From Candidatus Tepidiaquacella proteinivora (GTDB lineage: Bacteria > Bacteroidota > Ignavibacteria > Tepidaquicellales > Tepidaquicellaceae): a DNA stretch of 64,000 nucleotides. The stretch is from contig CP054675.1 in NCBI GenBank assembly GCA_013348845.1, positions 186,001 through 250,000 of the forward strand, given 5' to 3'. Position numbers and translations under genes: made by a program. Below, one piece after another: positions 36,715 to 47,800 of this stretch; the stretch's first letter is position 1; every line of letters begins with the position of its first letter. The notes under the pieces were generated by a model. The model saw only the letters and a list, made by a program, of their open reading frames with translations, did no database searches and had not been told where the DNA came from.

Positions 36715-37746
36715 TTAATTTCCTTTCTTATAATATATTAATAAATCGTCTTTTATATTTTTATAATTTTCTAATTTTAATTTATTCGACATCTTTAAAT
36801 TTTTTATTGATAACATTTCAAAAGGGGAAATCCCTCTACCTATAATTTTATTCGACTGAAAAATATATATATCATCATATAAACCATATTCCATAAATTT
36901 GGAGAAAATAAATGCACCACCCTCAACTAAAACACTATAGATATTCATTGAGTAAAGTGTTCTCAATATTTTAGTATAACCTTTTTTATTTATATCAGAA
37001 AATAAAATAAATGTTTTATCATTAAATTCGTCTGAAAATAATTTATGTGTTATGGGTAACTTCTCTGGTATATCTGATAATATAATTCTAAATGGGATTT
37101 TTCTTGTCAGATTTGACGGTAAAAGAGAAGGGTTGTCAATAAGAGCAGTATTATGTCCTATTAATATTGCGTCATAATTATTTCTTAATTCTTTTACATA
37201 TTTTCTTGATTCTGAATTCGTTATCCATTTTGATTCATTGTTAATCAAAGATATCTTACCATCTACACTTTGCGCAATCTTTAATGTAACATAGGGCAGT
37301 TTATTTTTGATATTTTTAATATATATTTTGTTTAATTCTTTACAATCTTTTTCCCTGATTCCTACATTTACCTTTATTCCGGCTTGTAATAATTTTTTAA
37401 TACCTTTTCCATTCATTATAGGATTCGGGTCCTTCATTCCTATAACTACTTTTTTTATCTTTTGTTTTATTATTTCATCAGTGCAGGGAGGAGTTTTACC
37501 AAAATGACAGCATGGTTCTAAATTAACATACAATACTGCTCCTTTAAGATTGTGTCCTTTCTTCAAAGCATCATTTATTGCATTGATTTCTGCATGAGAT
37601 CCACCAAAGCACTTATGATAACCTTTTCCTATTATTTCATTATTTTTTACAATTACGGAACCCACAAGGGGATTTGGTAATGTTTTCCCATTACCCTTTG
37701 CTGCTAATTTTAAGCACAGATGAATATATTTTTCATCAATAGACAA
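36715..37746 (-). CDS. ribD: RibD, riboflavin deaminase/reductase
   Basis: This bifunctional enzyme deaminates and then reduces the pyrimidine intermediate of riboflavin synthesis. The N-terminal deaminase has zinc ligands in SHAEINAI and EPCCHFGKTPPC; the C-terminal reductase has VTLKIAQSVDGKI, LIGHNTALIDNP and LVEGGAFIFSKF. The 343 residues are typical. It lies in an operon with ribE and 12 bp after the TPR gene. Confidence 0.96.
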   Translation of the reverse strand: MSIDEKYIHLCLKLAAKGNGKTLPNPLVGSVIVKNNEIIGKGYHKCFGGSHAEINAINDALKKGHNLKGAVLYVNLEPCCHFGKTPPCTDEIIKQKIKKVVIGMKDPNPIMNGKGIKKLLQAGIKVNVGIREKDCKELNKIYIKNIKNKLPYVTLKIAQSVDGKISLINNESKWITNSESRKYVKELRNNYDAILIGHNTALIDNPSLLPSNLTRKIPFRIILSDIPEKLPITHKLFSDEFNDKTFILFSDINKKGYTKILRTLYSMNIYSVLVEGGAFIFSKFMEYGLYDDIYIFQSNKIIGRGISPFEMLSIKNLKMSNKLKLENYKNIKDDLLIYYKKGN

Positions 37747-37758
37747 AAGAACTATTAT

Positions 37759-38619
37759 TTAGTTCTTGGCATCTTCTTTATTTTCTGTAAGTTTTGTTTT
37801 TAATTCTTCTATTTTATCTTTCAATCTACTTTCATACGAAGAGTTCATATTCAAAGCGGTTTCATAATCCTTTAATGCTTCCTCTAACTTGCCAAGGTTT
37901 TCATATGTATAACCTCTGTTATAATAATATGATGCATCTTTTGAATTCAGATTTATTGCTGTATTGAGGTCTGTAAGTGCTTTTTCCCATTCTGCTTTAT
38001 CAATAAAAATTCCTGCACGGTCAAAATAAGCATAAGAATTTTTGGGATTCATTTCTATGGATTTTGTGATATCAGTAAGAGCATTTACCGTATCTCCAAG
38101 TTTTAGCTTCGTTTTACCTCTATACCAAATAAATCTGAAATTATCGCCATTAAATTCTAATGAATTATTTAAATCTGAAAGTGCTTCCTGATATTTTTGT
38201 ATAGAATAATAAGATATTCCCCTGAATCCCAAAGCATCATAATTTTCAGGGTCCATTTCTACTATTGTAGTATAGTCGTTAATTGCATCTTCATATTTCT
38301 TTAAAATTCTGTAACAGTTTGCTCTTGCAAACAATGCTTTAAGATGACTCGGGTTTATTTCAAGTGCTTTAGAATAATCTAACACTGCATTTTCATAATC
38401 ACTTATATTATAATAACAATTACCGCGCATTACATAAGCAGATGTACTATTTGGGTTTATTTCTATTGCTTTTGTATAGTCAAGAATTGCTCCTTTATAG
38501 TCTTCAGAATCAAATTTTTCATTACCTTTTATGATATAATCCTCTTCTGTTTGTGCATAAATATTCACAGAGATTAATAATAAAACTACAGAAGTTAATA
38601 CAAAGAGTGTTTTACGCAT
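37759..38619 (-). CDS. Exported TPR-repeat protein
   Basis: This 286-residue protein has a signal peptide (MRKTLFVLTSVVLLLISVNIYAQ) and about seven tandem tetratricopeptide repeats with the pattern A-x-x-D-Y-x-x-A-I-E-x-N-P (for example YKGAILDYTKAIEINPNS, YENAVLDYSKALEINPSH). It probably acts as a periplasmic protein-protein interaction scaffold. It is 12 bp upstream of ribD and 99 bp downstream of the GT2 gene. Confidence 0.88.
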   Translation of the reverse strand: MRKTLFVLTSVVLLLISVNIYAQTEEDYIIKGNEKFDSEDYKGAILDYTKAIEINPNSTSAYVMRGNCYYNISDYENAVLDYSKALEINPSHLKALFARANCYRILKKYEDAINDYTTIVEMDPENYDALGFRGISYYSIQKYQEALSDLNNSLEFNGDNFRFIWYRGKTKLKLGDTVNALTDITKSIEMNPKNSYAYFDRAGIFIDKAEWEKALTDLNTAINLNSKDASYYYNRGYTYENLGKLEEALKDYETALNMNSSYESRLKDKIEELKTKLTENKEDAKN

Positions 38620-38718
38620 AGTATATATTTTTTAGTTTAAAATAATCATGCAATTTAAATAAAAAAATATTTAAAAAATACAGAATTCATATACATTATA
38701 TTAAACAATAATTTTTAA

Positions 38719-39390
38719 CTAAAGTTCACTTTTTTTCTTCAGGTTAGTTAATATACTATCTTTTGAATTTCTATAATAAATATATGTTGGAATATCATAT
38801 TTTTTTACATTAAATTTTTTTGAGGCTCTGTTAATAAACTCAAAATCGTAAGCATATATATTCTTGAAACCATTTAATTTAATAAATACTTCTCTTTTCC
38901 CGAATATTGTTGCTCCAATTATACAATTATCCAGGTGGATTAATCTTTTAGGGGCTCTTGCATCCGGAACGTACATATCTTTCTTACGCCCTATAATTTT
39001 AGCAGAAGTATGAATAATATCTATTTTATTGTTTTTTCTGAATAAATTAACCCTTTTTTCTATATGGTTCGGTAAATAAATGTCATCAGAATCTAAAAAT
39101 GTTATATAATTTCCTCTTGAAATATTTATCCCTTTATTTAAAGCAATTGGTGTTCCACTGTTTTTTTGCTTTATATAAATTACAGATTCATAATTAGAGA
39201 TGTATTTTAAGATGCTTTTTTCAAGACAGTCTGTACTCCCGTCATCCACCACAATAATTTCAAAATTTTTATAGGTCTGATTTAAAACTGAATTTAATGC
39301 TTTAAATAGTTTTCTTTTCCTGTTATAAACCGGAATTATTATTGAAACATTAGGGTTTTTGGGGAATGAATATTTTACCATTCTATCCAT
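38719..39390 (-). CDS. Family 2 glycosyltransferase
   Basis: This 223-residue GT-A enzyme has no membrane segment: VSIIIPVYNRKRKLFKALNSVL, the nucleotide-binding IIVVDDGSTD, and the DxD-containing ITFLDSDDIYLP. The C-terminus is short (about 80 residues after the DxD), so it may be minimal. It overlaps the EnvC-like gene by 16 bp and is the last gene of the long minus-strand run. The sugar and acceptor are unknown. A start at ATG 39381 is also possible. Confidence 0.88.
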   Translation of the reverse strand: MDRMVKYSFPKNPNVSIIIPVYNRKRKLFKALNSVLNQTYKNFEIIVVDDGSTDCLEKSILKYISNYESVIYIKQKNSGTPIALNKGINISRGNYITFLDSDDIYLPNHIEKRVNLFRKNNKIDIIHTSAKIIGRKKDMYVPDARAPKRLIHLDNCIIGATIFGKREVFIKLNGFKNIYAYDFEFINRASKKFNVKKYDIPTYIYYRNSKDSILTNLKKKSEL

Positions 39391-40541
39391 TCTTTAGGGT
39401 CAACTGGTTGCTTATTCTCCCAAATTTCAAAATGAAAAATCTGACCTATATTGTTGTGGGAAGTTTTTGCAATTATTTTCCCAGCTTCAACCTTTTCATT
39501 TTCGGAGACTGCAATTTTTTCTACAACGGAATATACTGTGAAATATTGATAATCATGTTTGATAATGATTACGTTTCCAAATTCAGGTACTGTGAAGATT
39601 TTAAAAACTATTCCATCTGCTACACAAAAAACATCAGAACCTTTGGATACTGAAAAATCTATTCCATTATTATATGTAATTGCTCTTGTGGATTCATTTA
39701 CACTTTTCCCGAAATCCCTTTCTATATATACACTTGTTACTGGAAGTATCAGTTTCCCTTTTAAAGTACTAAATGGTTGTCCTGTATAGTTTGGTATATG
39801 ATTTATACTGAATTTTAATTCCTGTGAGATATTTTGTTTCTTAAGTTCAGCTTTTTGTATTAATGAATTAAGATTTTCAATTCTTCTGGATAATATCTCA
39901 TTCAAATAAGTCAAAGAATCAATAATTGCTTCGGTCTGGATTTTACTTTCAAGTATAGTTTTTTGTATGCTTTTCTTTTCAGAGAGATATTTCTCTTTTT
40001 CTTGACTACTTAATTTATTGATTTTTTTCTTTTCTTGTAGTATGAAAGATTCAGTTTTAATTTTTTCGTATTCTCTTAATCTCAATTGTGATAACCTTTG
40101 CAGATATTCTAATCTTGTATAGAGCTGTGGTATTGATTCTGATGAAAATAATATCTGTATCGGATAGTCGGAGCCTTGCTTATAAAGCGCAATAATTTTT
40201 TGTTTATAAGAATTTTTTATTCTTTCTAATTTTTCCTTTTGTGCTGTTAGTTCTAATTCCTGAACAATTAATTTACTCTCGTCTTTTGAATCAGAATACT
40301 CTGAAGATTCAAGCAATTGGGCTAATTGATTTAGTTGTGATATATAATCTTTTAAATCTTTTTTATAATTTATTAAGAGGTTATTATTTGAATTTATAAG
40401 ACTCTCAATAAATTTGATTTCCTCCTGATAAATTCTTATTTGCAATTCTAAATCTGATAGTAAATTAAATTCGTCACAATAAGCAACGGTTGCAAATAAG
40501 ACTATAAATAAGATAATTATTTTTTTATTTATGTTTCTCAA
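39375..40541 (-). CDS. EnvC-like murein hydrolase activator with degenerate M23 domain
   Basis: This 388-residue protein has a signal peptide (cut near AYCDE), a long coiled coil (about 25-245) and a C-terminal LytM/M23 domain (about 270-388). The zinc ligands of active M23 peptidases are replaced: the His of the HxxxD motif is Asn (NNGID), and the first His of HxH is Ile (QIFHFEI). It therefore should not cleave peptidoglycan but activate amidases, as E. coli EnvC does. The preceding DUF4292 gene overlaps by 4 bp, an order familiar from Bacteroidota. Confidence 0.88.
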   Translation of the reverse strand: MRNINKKIIILFIVLFATVAYCDEFNLLSDLELQIRIYQEEIKFIESLINSNNNLLINYKKDLKDYISQLNQLAQLLESSEYSDSKDESKLIVQELELTAQKEKLERIKNSYKQKIIALYKQGSDYPIQILFSSESIPQLYTRLEYLQRLSQLRLREYEKIKTESFILQEKKKINKLSSQEKEKYLSEKKSIQKTILESKIQTEAIIDSLTYLNEILSRRIENLNSLIQKAELKKQNISQELKFSINHIPNYTGQPFSTLKGKLILPVTSVYIERDFGKSVNESTRAITYNNGIDFSVSKGSDVFCVADGIVFKIFTVPEFGNVIIIKHDYQYFTVYSVVEKIAVSENEKVEAGKIIAKTSHNNIGQIFHFEIWENKQPVDPKEWIEW

Positions 40542-41329
40542 TTCCAGTTAATTATTTTTGCACTCTTTGGAATATTTATTCTCCAATCAAGCTTAGATAA
40601 AACAAAGTTGACATCAGTATAATTTATCCAAAGATATTCTTTCATTGATTCTCTTACAAAATCTATTTTATATGGAAATTTTATCCCGTTTATATCTTTA
40701 TAATTTGAAAAATTTATTTCATAATCAATATTCCCTGAATCATTATAACTTCGAATTCTATATACTAATGATTTTGATGTATCAATCCAGTATTCTTTTT
40801 TATGATTTAATGAATCAAAAGTACAATAAAGTAACCACGATTTGGAAAAAGTAAAAGAATCTTTCTTAATTGCTGTATCGGGAAGAATGAAAGAGCCACT
40901 CATTAAGTTTAGAAGATTATCAAAAGAGATATTAACCCTTAAAATTATGCCAAGATTATAATCGGTCGATGGTCCTTTAATTACATAATTATTTAGTACG
41001 TTGTAATATGTAAATTCTTTTTTTGTTAGTAATAATATAATTCCTGTAATCCCAAAAGGACCTTTAATTTTAGCATAGCAACTATCGGGTCTAACAATCA
41101 TAGCAAATAAACTTCCGTAATTACTTGTTTGTGTATTTTCAAATTCTATATCACCTTCCAATTCTACATTCCGAATGAGCAATGAGTTCTGATTAATATT
41201 TTTTAGAATATTCTTTACTTTTATAGTATCGTTCTGAACAGTCTTACCAAAACAAAAAGAATAAAGAAAAAATATAATTATTATACTTGGTAGTAATTGT
41301 ATTTTAATTTTAAATATTTTAGAAGTCAT
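40538..41329 (-). CDS. DUF4292-type envelope protein (LolA/LolB-like fold)
   Basis: This 263-residue exported protein has a hydrophobic leader (IIIIFFLYSFCFG). The mature part resembles DUF4292/LolB-like half-barrels: ELEGDIEFENTQTSNYGSLFAMIVRPDSCYAKI, GPFGITGIILLLTKKEF, YWIDTSKSLVYRI. It lies directly after lpxK with no gap and overlaps the EnvC-like gene by 4 bp. The fold suggests handling of lipids or lipoproteins in the envelope; the exact role is unknown. Confidence 0.75.
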   Translation of the reverse strand: MTSKIFKIKIQLLPSIIIIFFLYSFCFGKTVQNDTIKVKNILKNINQNSLLIRNVELEGDIEFENTQTSNYGSLFAMIVRPDSCYAKIKGPFGITGIILLLTKKEFTYYNVLNNYVIKGPSTDYNLGIILRVNISFDNLLNLMSGSFILPDTAIKKDSFTFSKSWLLYCTFDSLNHKKEYWIDTSKSLVYRIRSYNDSGNIDYEINFSNYKDINGIKFPYKIDFVRESMKEYLWINYTDVNFVLSKLDWRINIPKSAKIINWN

Positions 41330-42367
41330 TTATAAATTCAAAATTAAATTAATCAGCTCATTTTCCTTGTCTATTTCTATAGATAACCGAATGAAATAAA
41401 CCGGATAAGTCTCTGTAAATTTATCAAAATTTTTTATTTTTACAAAGTCCTTTTCCGTTGTAATGAATGAATCTCCGCTGGAATAATTCCTTTTGATATA
41501 TTCTAAATCTTTTTCAGTATAGTTTTTATGGTCGGGAAAAGCAATAAAATCCTTTATTTTAAAATTTTCTAATGATTTTTTAAATGAATCAGGATCTGCA
41601 ATTCCACAGAAAGCGATTACATTATTTATGCTTCCTTCTATTTTTTTGTTTTCTTTATCATATATTCCTGAATTAGTGTAACGAATTTTAAATATCGGTT
41701 TGTTAAATTTTTTTAAAAAATTTGCTGTATCTATTTCAGAATATTTATTATTCTGGAATATAGCAGTACCTCTGTATAGACTGTTAAGGGGTTCCCGTAA
41801 ATTTCCAGCGGGTAATAAAATTCTATTTAGAATTTTGTGTCTTTGAAAATTGTTTACATCTATAAGCACAAAATCACAATCTTTTTTCAATACCAATTGT
41901 TGAAAAGCATCATCAAGAATTATATAATCAGAGCTGAAATTCTTTTCAAGATATCTAATTGCCTCTATTCTATTCTCTGATACGATAAAATAAAAATTGT
42001 TATATCTTTCCATAAGAAATTGTGAAATCATATAAGGTTCATCTCCCGATTCTTCAGGCTTTAATACTATATTTTTTGTGTCAAAAACAACTTGCATACC
42101 TTTTGATTTTCTTCTGTATCCTCTTGAGATTATTGCAACCTTAAAATTTCTATCAAGGAGTATTTCTGCTAATTTTATCACTAATGGTGTTTTTCCTGAA
42201 CCACCTGTGTTGATATTACCAACTGATATTATTTTTGATTTTGAATTATATTTAAATAAAATTTCATTATAGTATAAATAATTGCGTATTGAAATAAATA
42301 TCCCATAAATAAATGAAAAAGGAAAAAGGATAAGTCTTAAATAATTAATTACTGAATAGATATTCAT
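41330..42367 (-). CDS. lpxK: LpxK, tetraacyldisaccharide 4'-kinase
   Basis: LpxK phosphorylates the lipid A disaccharide at the 4' position. The 345 residues have an N-terminal membrane anchor (LILFPFSFIYGIFISI), P-loop VGNINTGGSGKTPLVI, ISRGYRRKSKG, GDEPYMISQ, and the FPDHKNYTEKDL region. It overlaps the 3' end of lpxB by 23 bp. Confidence 0.96.
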   Translation of the reverse strand: MNIYSVINYLRLILFPFSFIYGIFISIRNYLYYNEILFKYNSKSKIISVGNINTGGSGKTPLVIKLAEILLDRNFKVAIISRGYRRKSKGMQVVFDTKNIVLKPEESGDEPYMISQFLMERYNNFYFIVSENRIEAIRYLEKNFSSDYIILDDAFQQLVLKKDCDFVLIDVNNFQRHKILNRILLPAGNLREPLNSLYRGTAIFQNNKYSEIDTANFLKKFNKPIFKIRYTNSGIYDKENKKIEGSINNVIAFCGIADPDSFKKSLENFKIKDFIAFPDHKNYTEKDLEYIKRNYSSGDSFITTEKDFVKIKNFDKFTETYPVYFIRLSIEIDKENELINLILNL

Positions 42368-43487
42368 TTATAATTTCTACTGCTGTTTTTTTAACGGGAT
42401 ATTCAGATAATAACTTTTTTATATTTTTAAATTCATTAATCATATTTTCTCTATAATTATCATCATTAATAATTTTTTCTATCTCATTGCATATATTTTC
42501 TGTTTTTAAATCATTTTGTATAAGTTCTTGAACAATTGATTTATTAGCAATGATGTTTATTAATGTTGCATATTTAACTTTCACAAGTAGTTTGGCGATG
42601 TAATAATTAAACAGGTTGGCTTTATAAATTGTTAAGAAAGGGGTTTCCAAAAAGGCGCATTCAGTTGATGAAGTCCCGAACTTTGTTATTACAACATCAC
42701 TATTTAAAATTAAATTATATTTTTCTTCTTCTGAATATTTCTGAATCTTTATTTTGTTTTTTGTAATTATATCTTTATATTTTTCATAATCTATATTCGG
42801 TGATAATAACAGAAATATATCAGGATTGAACGACTGCCTTAATTTTTCTATTGCACCTTCAAGAGAAATTAAATTTCTTCTGAATTCTTCATCTCTGCTT
42901 CCCGGTAGTAAGGTAATTAATTTCTTCCCGCTTTTTATTCTTTTATGATTTTTGAGATAGTTTTCTATTTTAATCAAAAGTGGATTGCCAACATAATCTA
43001 CATCAACACCATAACTTTTATAAAAATCAACTTCAAATGGATAAATTACCAACATTCTGTCTATATATTTTTTTATTTTTTCCACTCTTTTTGTATTCCA
43101 GACCCAGATTTGCGGGGAGATATAATAAATAATTTTTCCTTTATAGAATTTTTTTATTTCTTCAGCAAATTTAAGATTGAAAGAAGGGAAATCTACAAGT
43201 ATTACCAGATCAGGTGATTTTGATTTAACAAATTCAACACATTTATTTAAAATATTTTTAATACCTTTCAGATTAGTAATGACTGAATAAAGCCCGATAA
43301 AATTTACCTCTCTGTAGTTATATAACAATTTCATCCCAGCAGATTCTAATTCATTTCCTCCAATGCCGTAAATATTAGTGTCAGGATTTGATTTAATTAT
43401 ATCTTTTATGAGTAATGCAGCATTAGAATCGCCGGATTGCTCTCCCGTTATTATAAAAATTGATTTATTATCAGATTTATCGCTCAT
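42345..43487 (-). CDS. lpxB: LpxB, lipid-A-disaccharide synthase
   Basis: LpxB joins UDP-2,3-diacylglucosamine and lipid X. This 380-residue GT19 enzyme has IFIITGEQSGDSNAALLIKDI, YGIGGNELESAGMKLLYN, YYISPQIWVWNTKRVEKIKKY, VGNPLL, LLPGSRDEEFRRN and GTSSTECAFLETPFLTIY. It overlaps the methyltransferase-like gene by 4 bp and lpxK by 23 bp. Confidence 0.96.
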   Translation of the reverse strand: MSDKSDNKSIFIITGEQSGDSNAALLIKDIIKSNPDTNIYGIGGNELESAGMKLLYNYREVNFIGLYSVITNLKGIKNILNKCVEFVKSKSPDLVILVDFPSFNLKFAEEIKKFYKGKIIYYISPQIWVWNTKRVEKIKKYIDRMLVIYPFEVDFYKSYGVDVDYVGNPLLIKIENYLKNHKRIKSGKKLITLLPGSRDEEFRRNLISLEGAIEKLRQSFNPDIFLLLSPNIDYEKYKDIITKNKIKIQKYSEEEKYNLILNSDVVITKFGTSSTECAFLETPFLTIYKANLFNYYIAKLLVKVKYATLINIIANKSIVQELIQNDLKTENICNEIEKIINDDNYRENMINEFKNIKKLLSEYPVKKTAVEIINEYLFSN

Positions 43488-44086
43488 ACTTTAAAAATTC
43501 TTATTTCTAAAAGATATACAACAATTATTAAAGTAACAACGAAACCAATTGCAATCAATGTCTTTAGCTCTGATTTTAATCCTTTAATAATATCAAATTT
43601 TAAATTTGATTTGCATTCATCTGGTACTTTTTTAAAGCGAAAGAAAAATCTACCGACATTGTTTTTATATTTGGTATAACTCTCGCAAAATTGTTCTTGT
43701 AAATAGTCTTCTTCAACTAATATTATACAGTAGTATTGAAATAAGAAATAAATTATCCCGATTATCTGTAAGTATGGAAATAAAGAATTAGTCATAATTC
43801 CAACTCCAAGATAAATAAATATATTAGCTACATACAAAGGGTTTCTTACTATAGCAAATGGACCCTGTGTAACTAAAACTGAACCACCTACTTCACCGGT
43901 AGTTCTTGTTTCACTACCAGCATAACTAACAGCCCAAATTCTTATTAGTTCCGCAAGGATAACGAAAATAATGCCAATTATAATAGATTTAGCAGTAGGA
44001 TTGATGAACAAAATACAAACAAATAAAAAGGGAAGTGGAGTGTAACTTCTGTTTGAAAATAAATATTTTCCGATTTTTTTCATCAT
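43484..44086 (-). CDS. ICMT/PEMT-like membrane methyltransferase
   Basis: This 200-residue polytopic membrane protein is of the isoprenylcysteine carboxyl methyltransferase/phospholipid methyltransferase group: about four helices and the conserved block GPFAIVRNPLYVANIFIYLGVG...EEDYLQEQFCESYTKYKNNVGRFF, whose Arg-Asn-Pro and Glu-Glu are the cofactor-binding hallmarks. The substrate is unknown; a lipid is likely given its place beside lpxB. It starts 3 bp after the HAD gene. Confidence 0.82.
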   Translation of the reverse strand: MMKKIGKYLFSNRSYTPLPFLFVCILFINPTAKSIIIGIIFVILAELIRIWAVSYAGSETRTTGEVGGSVLVTQGPFAIVRNPLYVANIFIYLGVGIMTNSLFPYLQIIGIIYFLFQYYCIILVEEDYLQEQFCESYTKYKNNVGRFFFRFKKVPDECKSNLKFDIIKGLKSELKTLIAIGFVVTLIIVVYLLEIRIFKV

Positions 44087-44089
44087 AAA

Positions 44090-44830
44090 TTAACCTCCTA
44101 TATAGACATCTCTTCTTAACATTTGAGCGGTTTGTCTGAATTTAATTTTGTTTTTTTCTTTCAGTTTATTGAGTTTGTTCATAATATCAAGAAAATTATT
44201 ATATGGGAAATATGTTATATTATTTTTCCAGCAGTAAGATACTAATTTTTTCTTTGCAAATACAATATCAGCATAGTTAGCCGCGCAAAAGTCTGAGGTG
44301 CTATCACCGATAAGAACAGAAATTTCATTATCGAATTCGTTTGTGTATGAAAGTATGATGTTTCTTTTACTCATTCCGCAAAAAACACAGTTCTCATCAG
44401 AATATGGAAATTCGCAGGTAAGTTTCTGTTTATTATTTTCATCAAAATATATAACCATTTTATTACAGAAATACGGTAAATCAATATTTTCTTTTTTTAA
44501 TATTCTTTCTATGTAATAATCTAAACCTTCACTAATAATATAAATCTCATAATTATTAAACTTACAATAATCAATAAAAGATTTAAAATATGGGTCAATT
44601 TTTTCCTCATTTATAAATTCATCAAATTTCTCAAAATTGAAATCTTCGATTAAATTCAGTTCTCTTTTTATGCATTCCCTTGCAGAGATTATATTCATAT
44701 CAAATAAATCACAAAGTTCTTTAAACCTTTCTTTATCTTTAATAAATTTCCCGAGTGAATTCACCCATACATCATTAACGGTTATTGTACCATCGAAGTC
44801 ACAAAAAATTTTTAACTTATAATTTTTCAT
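44090..44830 (-). CDS. HAD-family phosphatase, MtnX/SerB-like
   Basis: This 246-residue cytoplasmic HAD enzyme has motif I FCDFDGTITVND (nucleophile Asp), motif II IIS, and motif IV GDSTSDFCAA. It carries the CVFCGMSKRN segment reminiscent of MtnX-type phosphatases. MtnX acts in methionine salvage, but no salvage gene is nearby, so the substrate is open. It overlaps smc by 4 bp. Confidence 0.82.
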   Translation of the reverse strand: MKNYKLKIFCDFDGTITVNDVWVNSLGKFIKDKERFKELCDLFDMNIISARECIKRELNLIEDFNFEKFDEFINEEKIDPYFKSFIDYCKFNNYEIYIISEGLDYYIERILKKENIDLPYFCNKMVIYFDENNKQKLTCEFPYSDENCVFCGMSKRNIILSYTNEFDNEISVLIGDSTSDFCAANYADIVFAKKKLVSYCWKNNITYFPYNNFLDIMNKLNKLKEKNKIKFRQTAQMLRRDVYIGG

Positions 44831-47800
44831 TGATTGACTGGTTTGAATCTTGTCTCTACTATCGTAGTTACCCCGGGTTCCTGCATAGTAATTCCATATA
44901 AACGGTCAACCATTTCCATGGTTCGTTCATTGTGAGTAATTAAAATAAATTGTGTGTTGCTGGAAAATTTTCTTATCATTTTGTTGAACCTCATTAAATT
45001 TGCCGGGTCGAGCAATGCATCAACCTCATCAAGCACACAGAAAGGAGAAGGTTTGATAAGATAAATTCCAAAAAGAAGTGCAATTGCAGTTAAAGTTTTT
45101 TCACCTTGTGATAATAGTTCTATAGAAGTTGGTCTTTTACCTCTTGGTTTAGCCGATATTTCAATTTTTGCTTCAAGTGGGTCTTCTATAACATTACCTT
45201 CTTCGTCAGTGTCATATACAAGTTTTAAATCTGCTTCATCACCTTCGTGAAAGAGTTCCTTGAAAATTTTTATGAAATTCTCCCTTATCTGTTCAAATAC
45301 TTTTAAAAATCTTGCTCTCGCTTCTGTATTTATCCGTTCTATAGTTTTTCTTATTTGTTTTTCTGATTCAACTAAATCATCACGCTGTTTTATTATATTT
45401 TCTAATTCATCTTTTTCTTCCTGAAAACTGTCCCATACAAGCTGTTGATAACCACCACCAAGTTTTTTCAACTTTTCAGACAGTTCTTCAATCCGTTTTT
45501 TAGCTCTGATTATATCAAATTCTGAATTTTCGTTTATAAATTCTTCTATAAAGTTATCATTTATATCTACTTTATCATTTTCTGTTATTTTGTAATCATA
45601 TTTCCTTAATATATACTCATAAACCTGTTCTGACTTAATTGTGTATTCTCTGATTAAAATTTGTGAATCTATTAGTTTTTGTGAAACTCTGTCATATTGA
45701 TTTCTGTTATTCCTTTGTTCAGTATTTAATTTATTCTGCACTTCCCGAAGTTCATCTAATTGAAATTTAATTTTCTCATATTCTTTGGAAAATTCCATCT
45801 GTTCTGAATTTAACTCATTAAATAATTCTTTATCATTTTTTATCTTTTCTTTCTTTTCTGTTAGTTCAGCATTTTCTTTTTCAATGGAATATTTGTTTTT
45901 TTCGAGTTGTTTTGACTGCGTTTCTATTGTATTTATTACTCTTTCTAAAGTTGCTTCTTCATTTTTCAATTCATTCTTCAATTTCATTAACTCCATATTG
46001 AAACTATTGTAATCAGTGAGATATTCTGTATATGTTTTCTCTATTTCATCAAATTCATCAGTCAGAAAAGCAAATTCTTTATCAAGATTAGAACTTTCAT
46101 TTTCCCCGATTTGTATTTCTTCTGTTTTAGTATTTAATAATTCTTTAAGTTTGTTATTCTCTTCCTGAAGCTTTTTGTATATTATATTATTTTCATCTAT
46201 CGTTTTATTTAGTGAATCGATTTTAAAATTAATAATTGAAATTTCATTTGAGAGTTGACTTCTTCTTTTATCGTATTCGCTCAATACCTTTAATGCTTCA
46301 GGGATATTCAGAGTTTTTATTTTCTCTTTTAATTCAGAAATTGATTTTTTTAGATTTTCAAGAGTTATTTCATAATCTTTTTCTTTAATCTTAAGTTTTC
46401 TTATGTATTCATCTCTACCTAACCTGAGACTTTCTTCATTAATCTTACCGCCAGCCCTTACAACTCCTTCTGTAACAATATCACCATCAAGCGTTATGAA
46501 TTTGTAATAATTATCTTTGGAAAGTTTAAATGCTAAATTTAAATTATCTACAATGACATATTCATCAAGCAGGAATCTTATTAATTTTTCATATTCTTTA
46601 TCACTGCATTTCACAAGACTATCTGCAAAACCATAAACGCCTTCAAGATGTAAAAAGTCGAGCCCTTCATCAGAAAAAGTAATATAGTTTAATCTTTCGC
46701 TGAAAAGTCTGTCATTTAATATAAATGTTACCTTCCCCTTATCTTCATTCTGTAATAATTCAATTAAATCAAATAATTTATTTGAGTTTTCAAGTATTAA
46801 ATAATTAGAAACTTCTCCAAGTGCAGTTTCTATTGCTGTTTTAAATTTTGAATCAACAATAATAGTATCAATTACCGTGCTTAATTCTTTATAATTCTTT
46901 TCATCAATCAGAAATCTTATTCCTTCTGCGTAATCATCAAGGTTCTGATACATATTTTCCAGATGTGTTATTTTTGTTCTGTGTCTTTGTAAATCCAGAT
47001 AAATAGAATTATAATCAGATTCTAATTTTTCGATTTGATTCTTAAGGAAATTTTGTTCTTCCTGAAGAGTTTTTAAATTATTGTTTATCTTTTTTATTTC
47101 CTGCTCTATCTTTTGAAGTTCATTTTCTAATTTTTGCTTTTCTGTGTTATATGCATTTTGCCGGTTTATATTGTTTTCTGTAATCATCGAAATTGCTTTC
47201 ATACGGTCTAAATTCGTATCGTATTTAATCTTATATTGTTCATATTCCCTTCGTTTATCATTCAACAGTTTCATTGAGTCTTTCACCTTTATTCCTAATG
47301 CAGTCAGTTCATCTTTTTTATTTGATATTATTTCTATAACCTCATCAAGTTTATTTTTCTTTTCCGCTAATGATTTCTCTGATATTGCAATTGTACCCCT
47401 GAGAACTTTTATCCTTTCTTCAAGTATAGTTTTTCTTGATTCGTTATTTCTGATATTTTCAGTCAGATTTACATTCTCATTCGTTAGTCTGTTTAAATCA
47501 TTCTCAAGGTGTTTAATTTGTTGGTCAAGAACAAGAATCTCTTTTTCAAGTTTATTTACATTATCTTTTTTTATATTTAAATTCTTTTCAGATTCAATAA
47601 CCAGATTTTCTATTTCCTTTACTTTCTCTGTTATTTCATCAATCTTTGAGTCATTTTGTTGAATTTTTTGCAGCAGAGTTTCTTTCAGAGAAATATTATG
47701 AAATTCATTTTCTTTAATTGAAGTAATTTCATTTTGTAAAAAGTTTATTTCTGCAATTGCAGTGATAATCTCAAGTTTCTTTAAGTCTTCAAATACTATT

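Noticed and set aside
47144-47662. 172-residue open frame opposite smc
   Set aside because: It is Phe/Ser/Ile-rich antisense of coiled-coil codons and shows no family features; a shadow frame.
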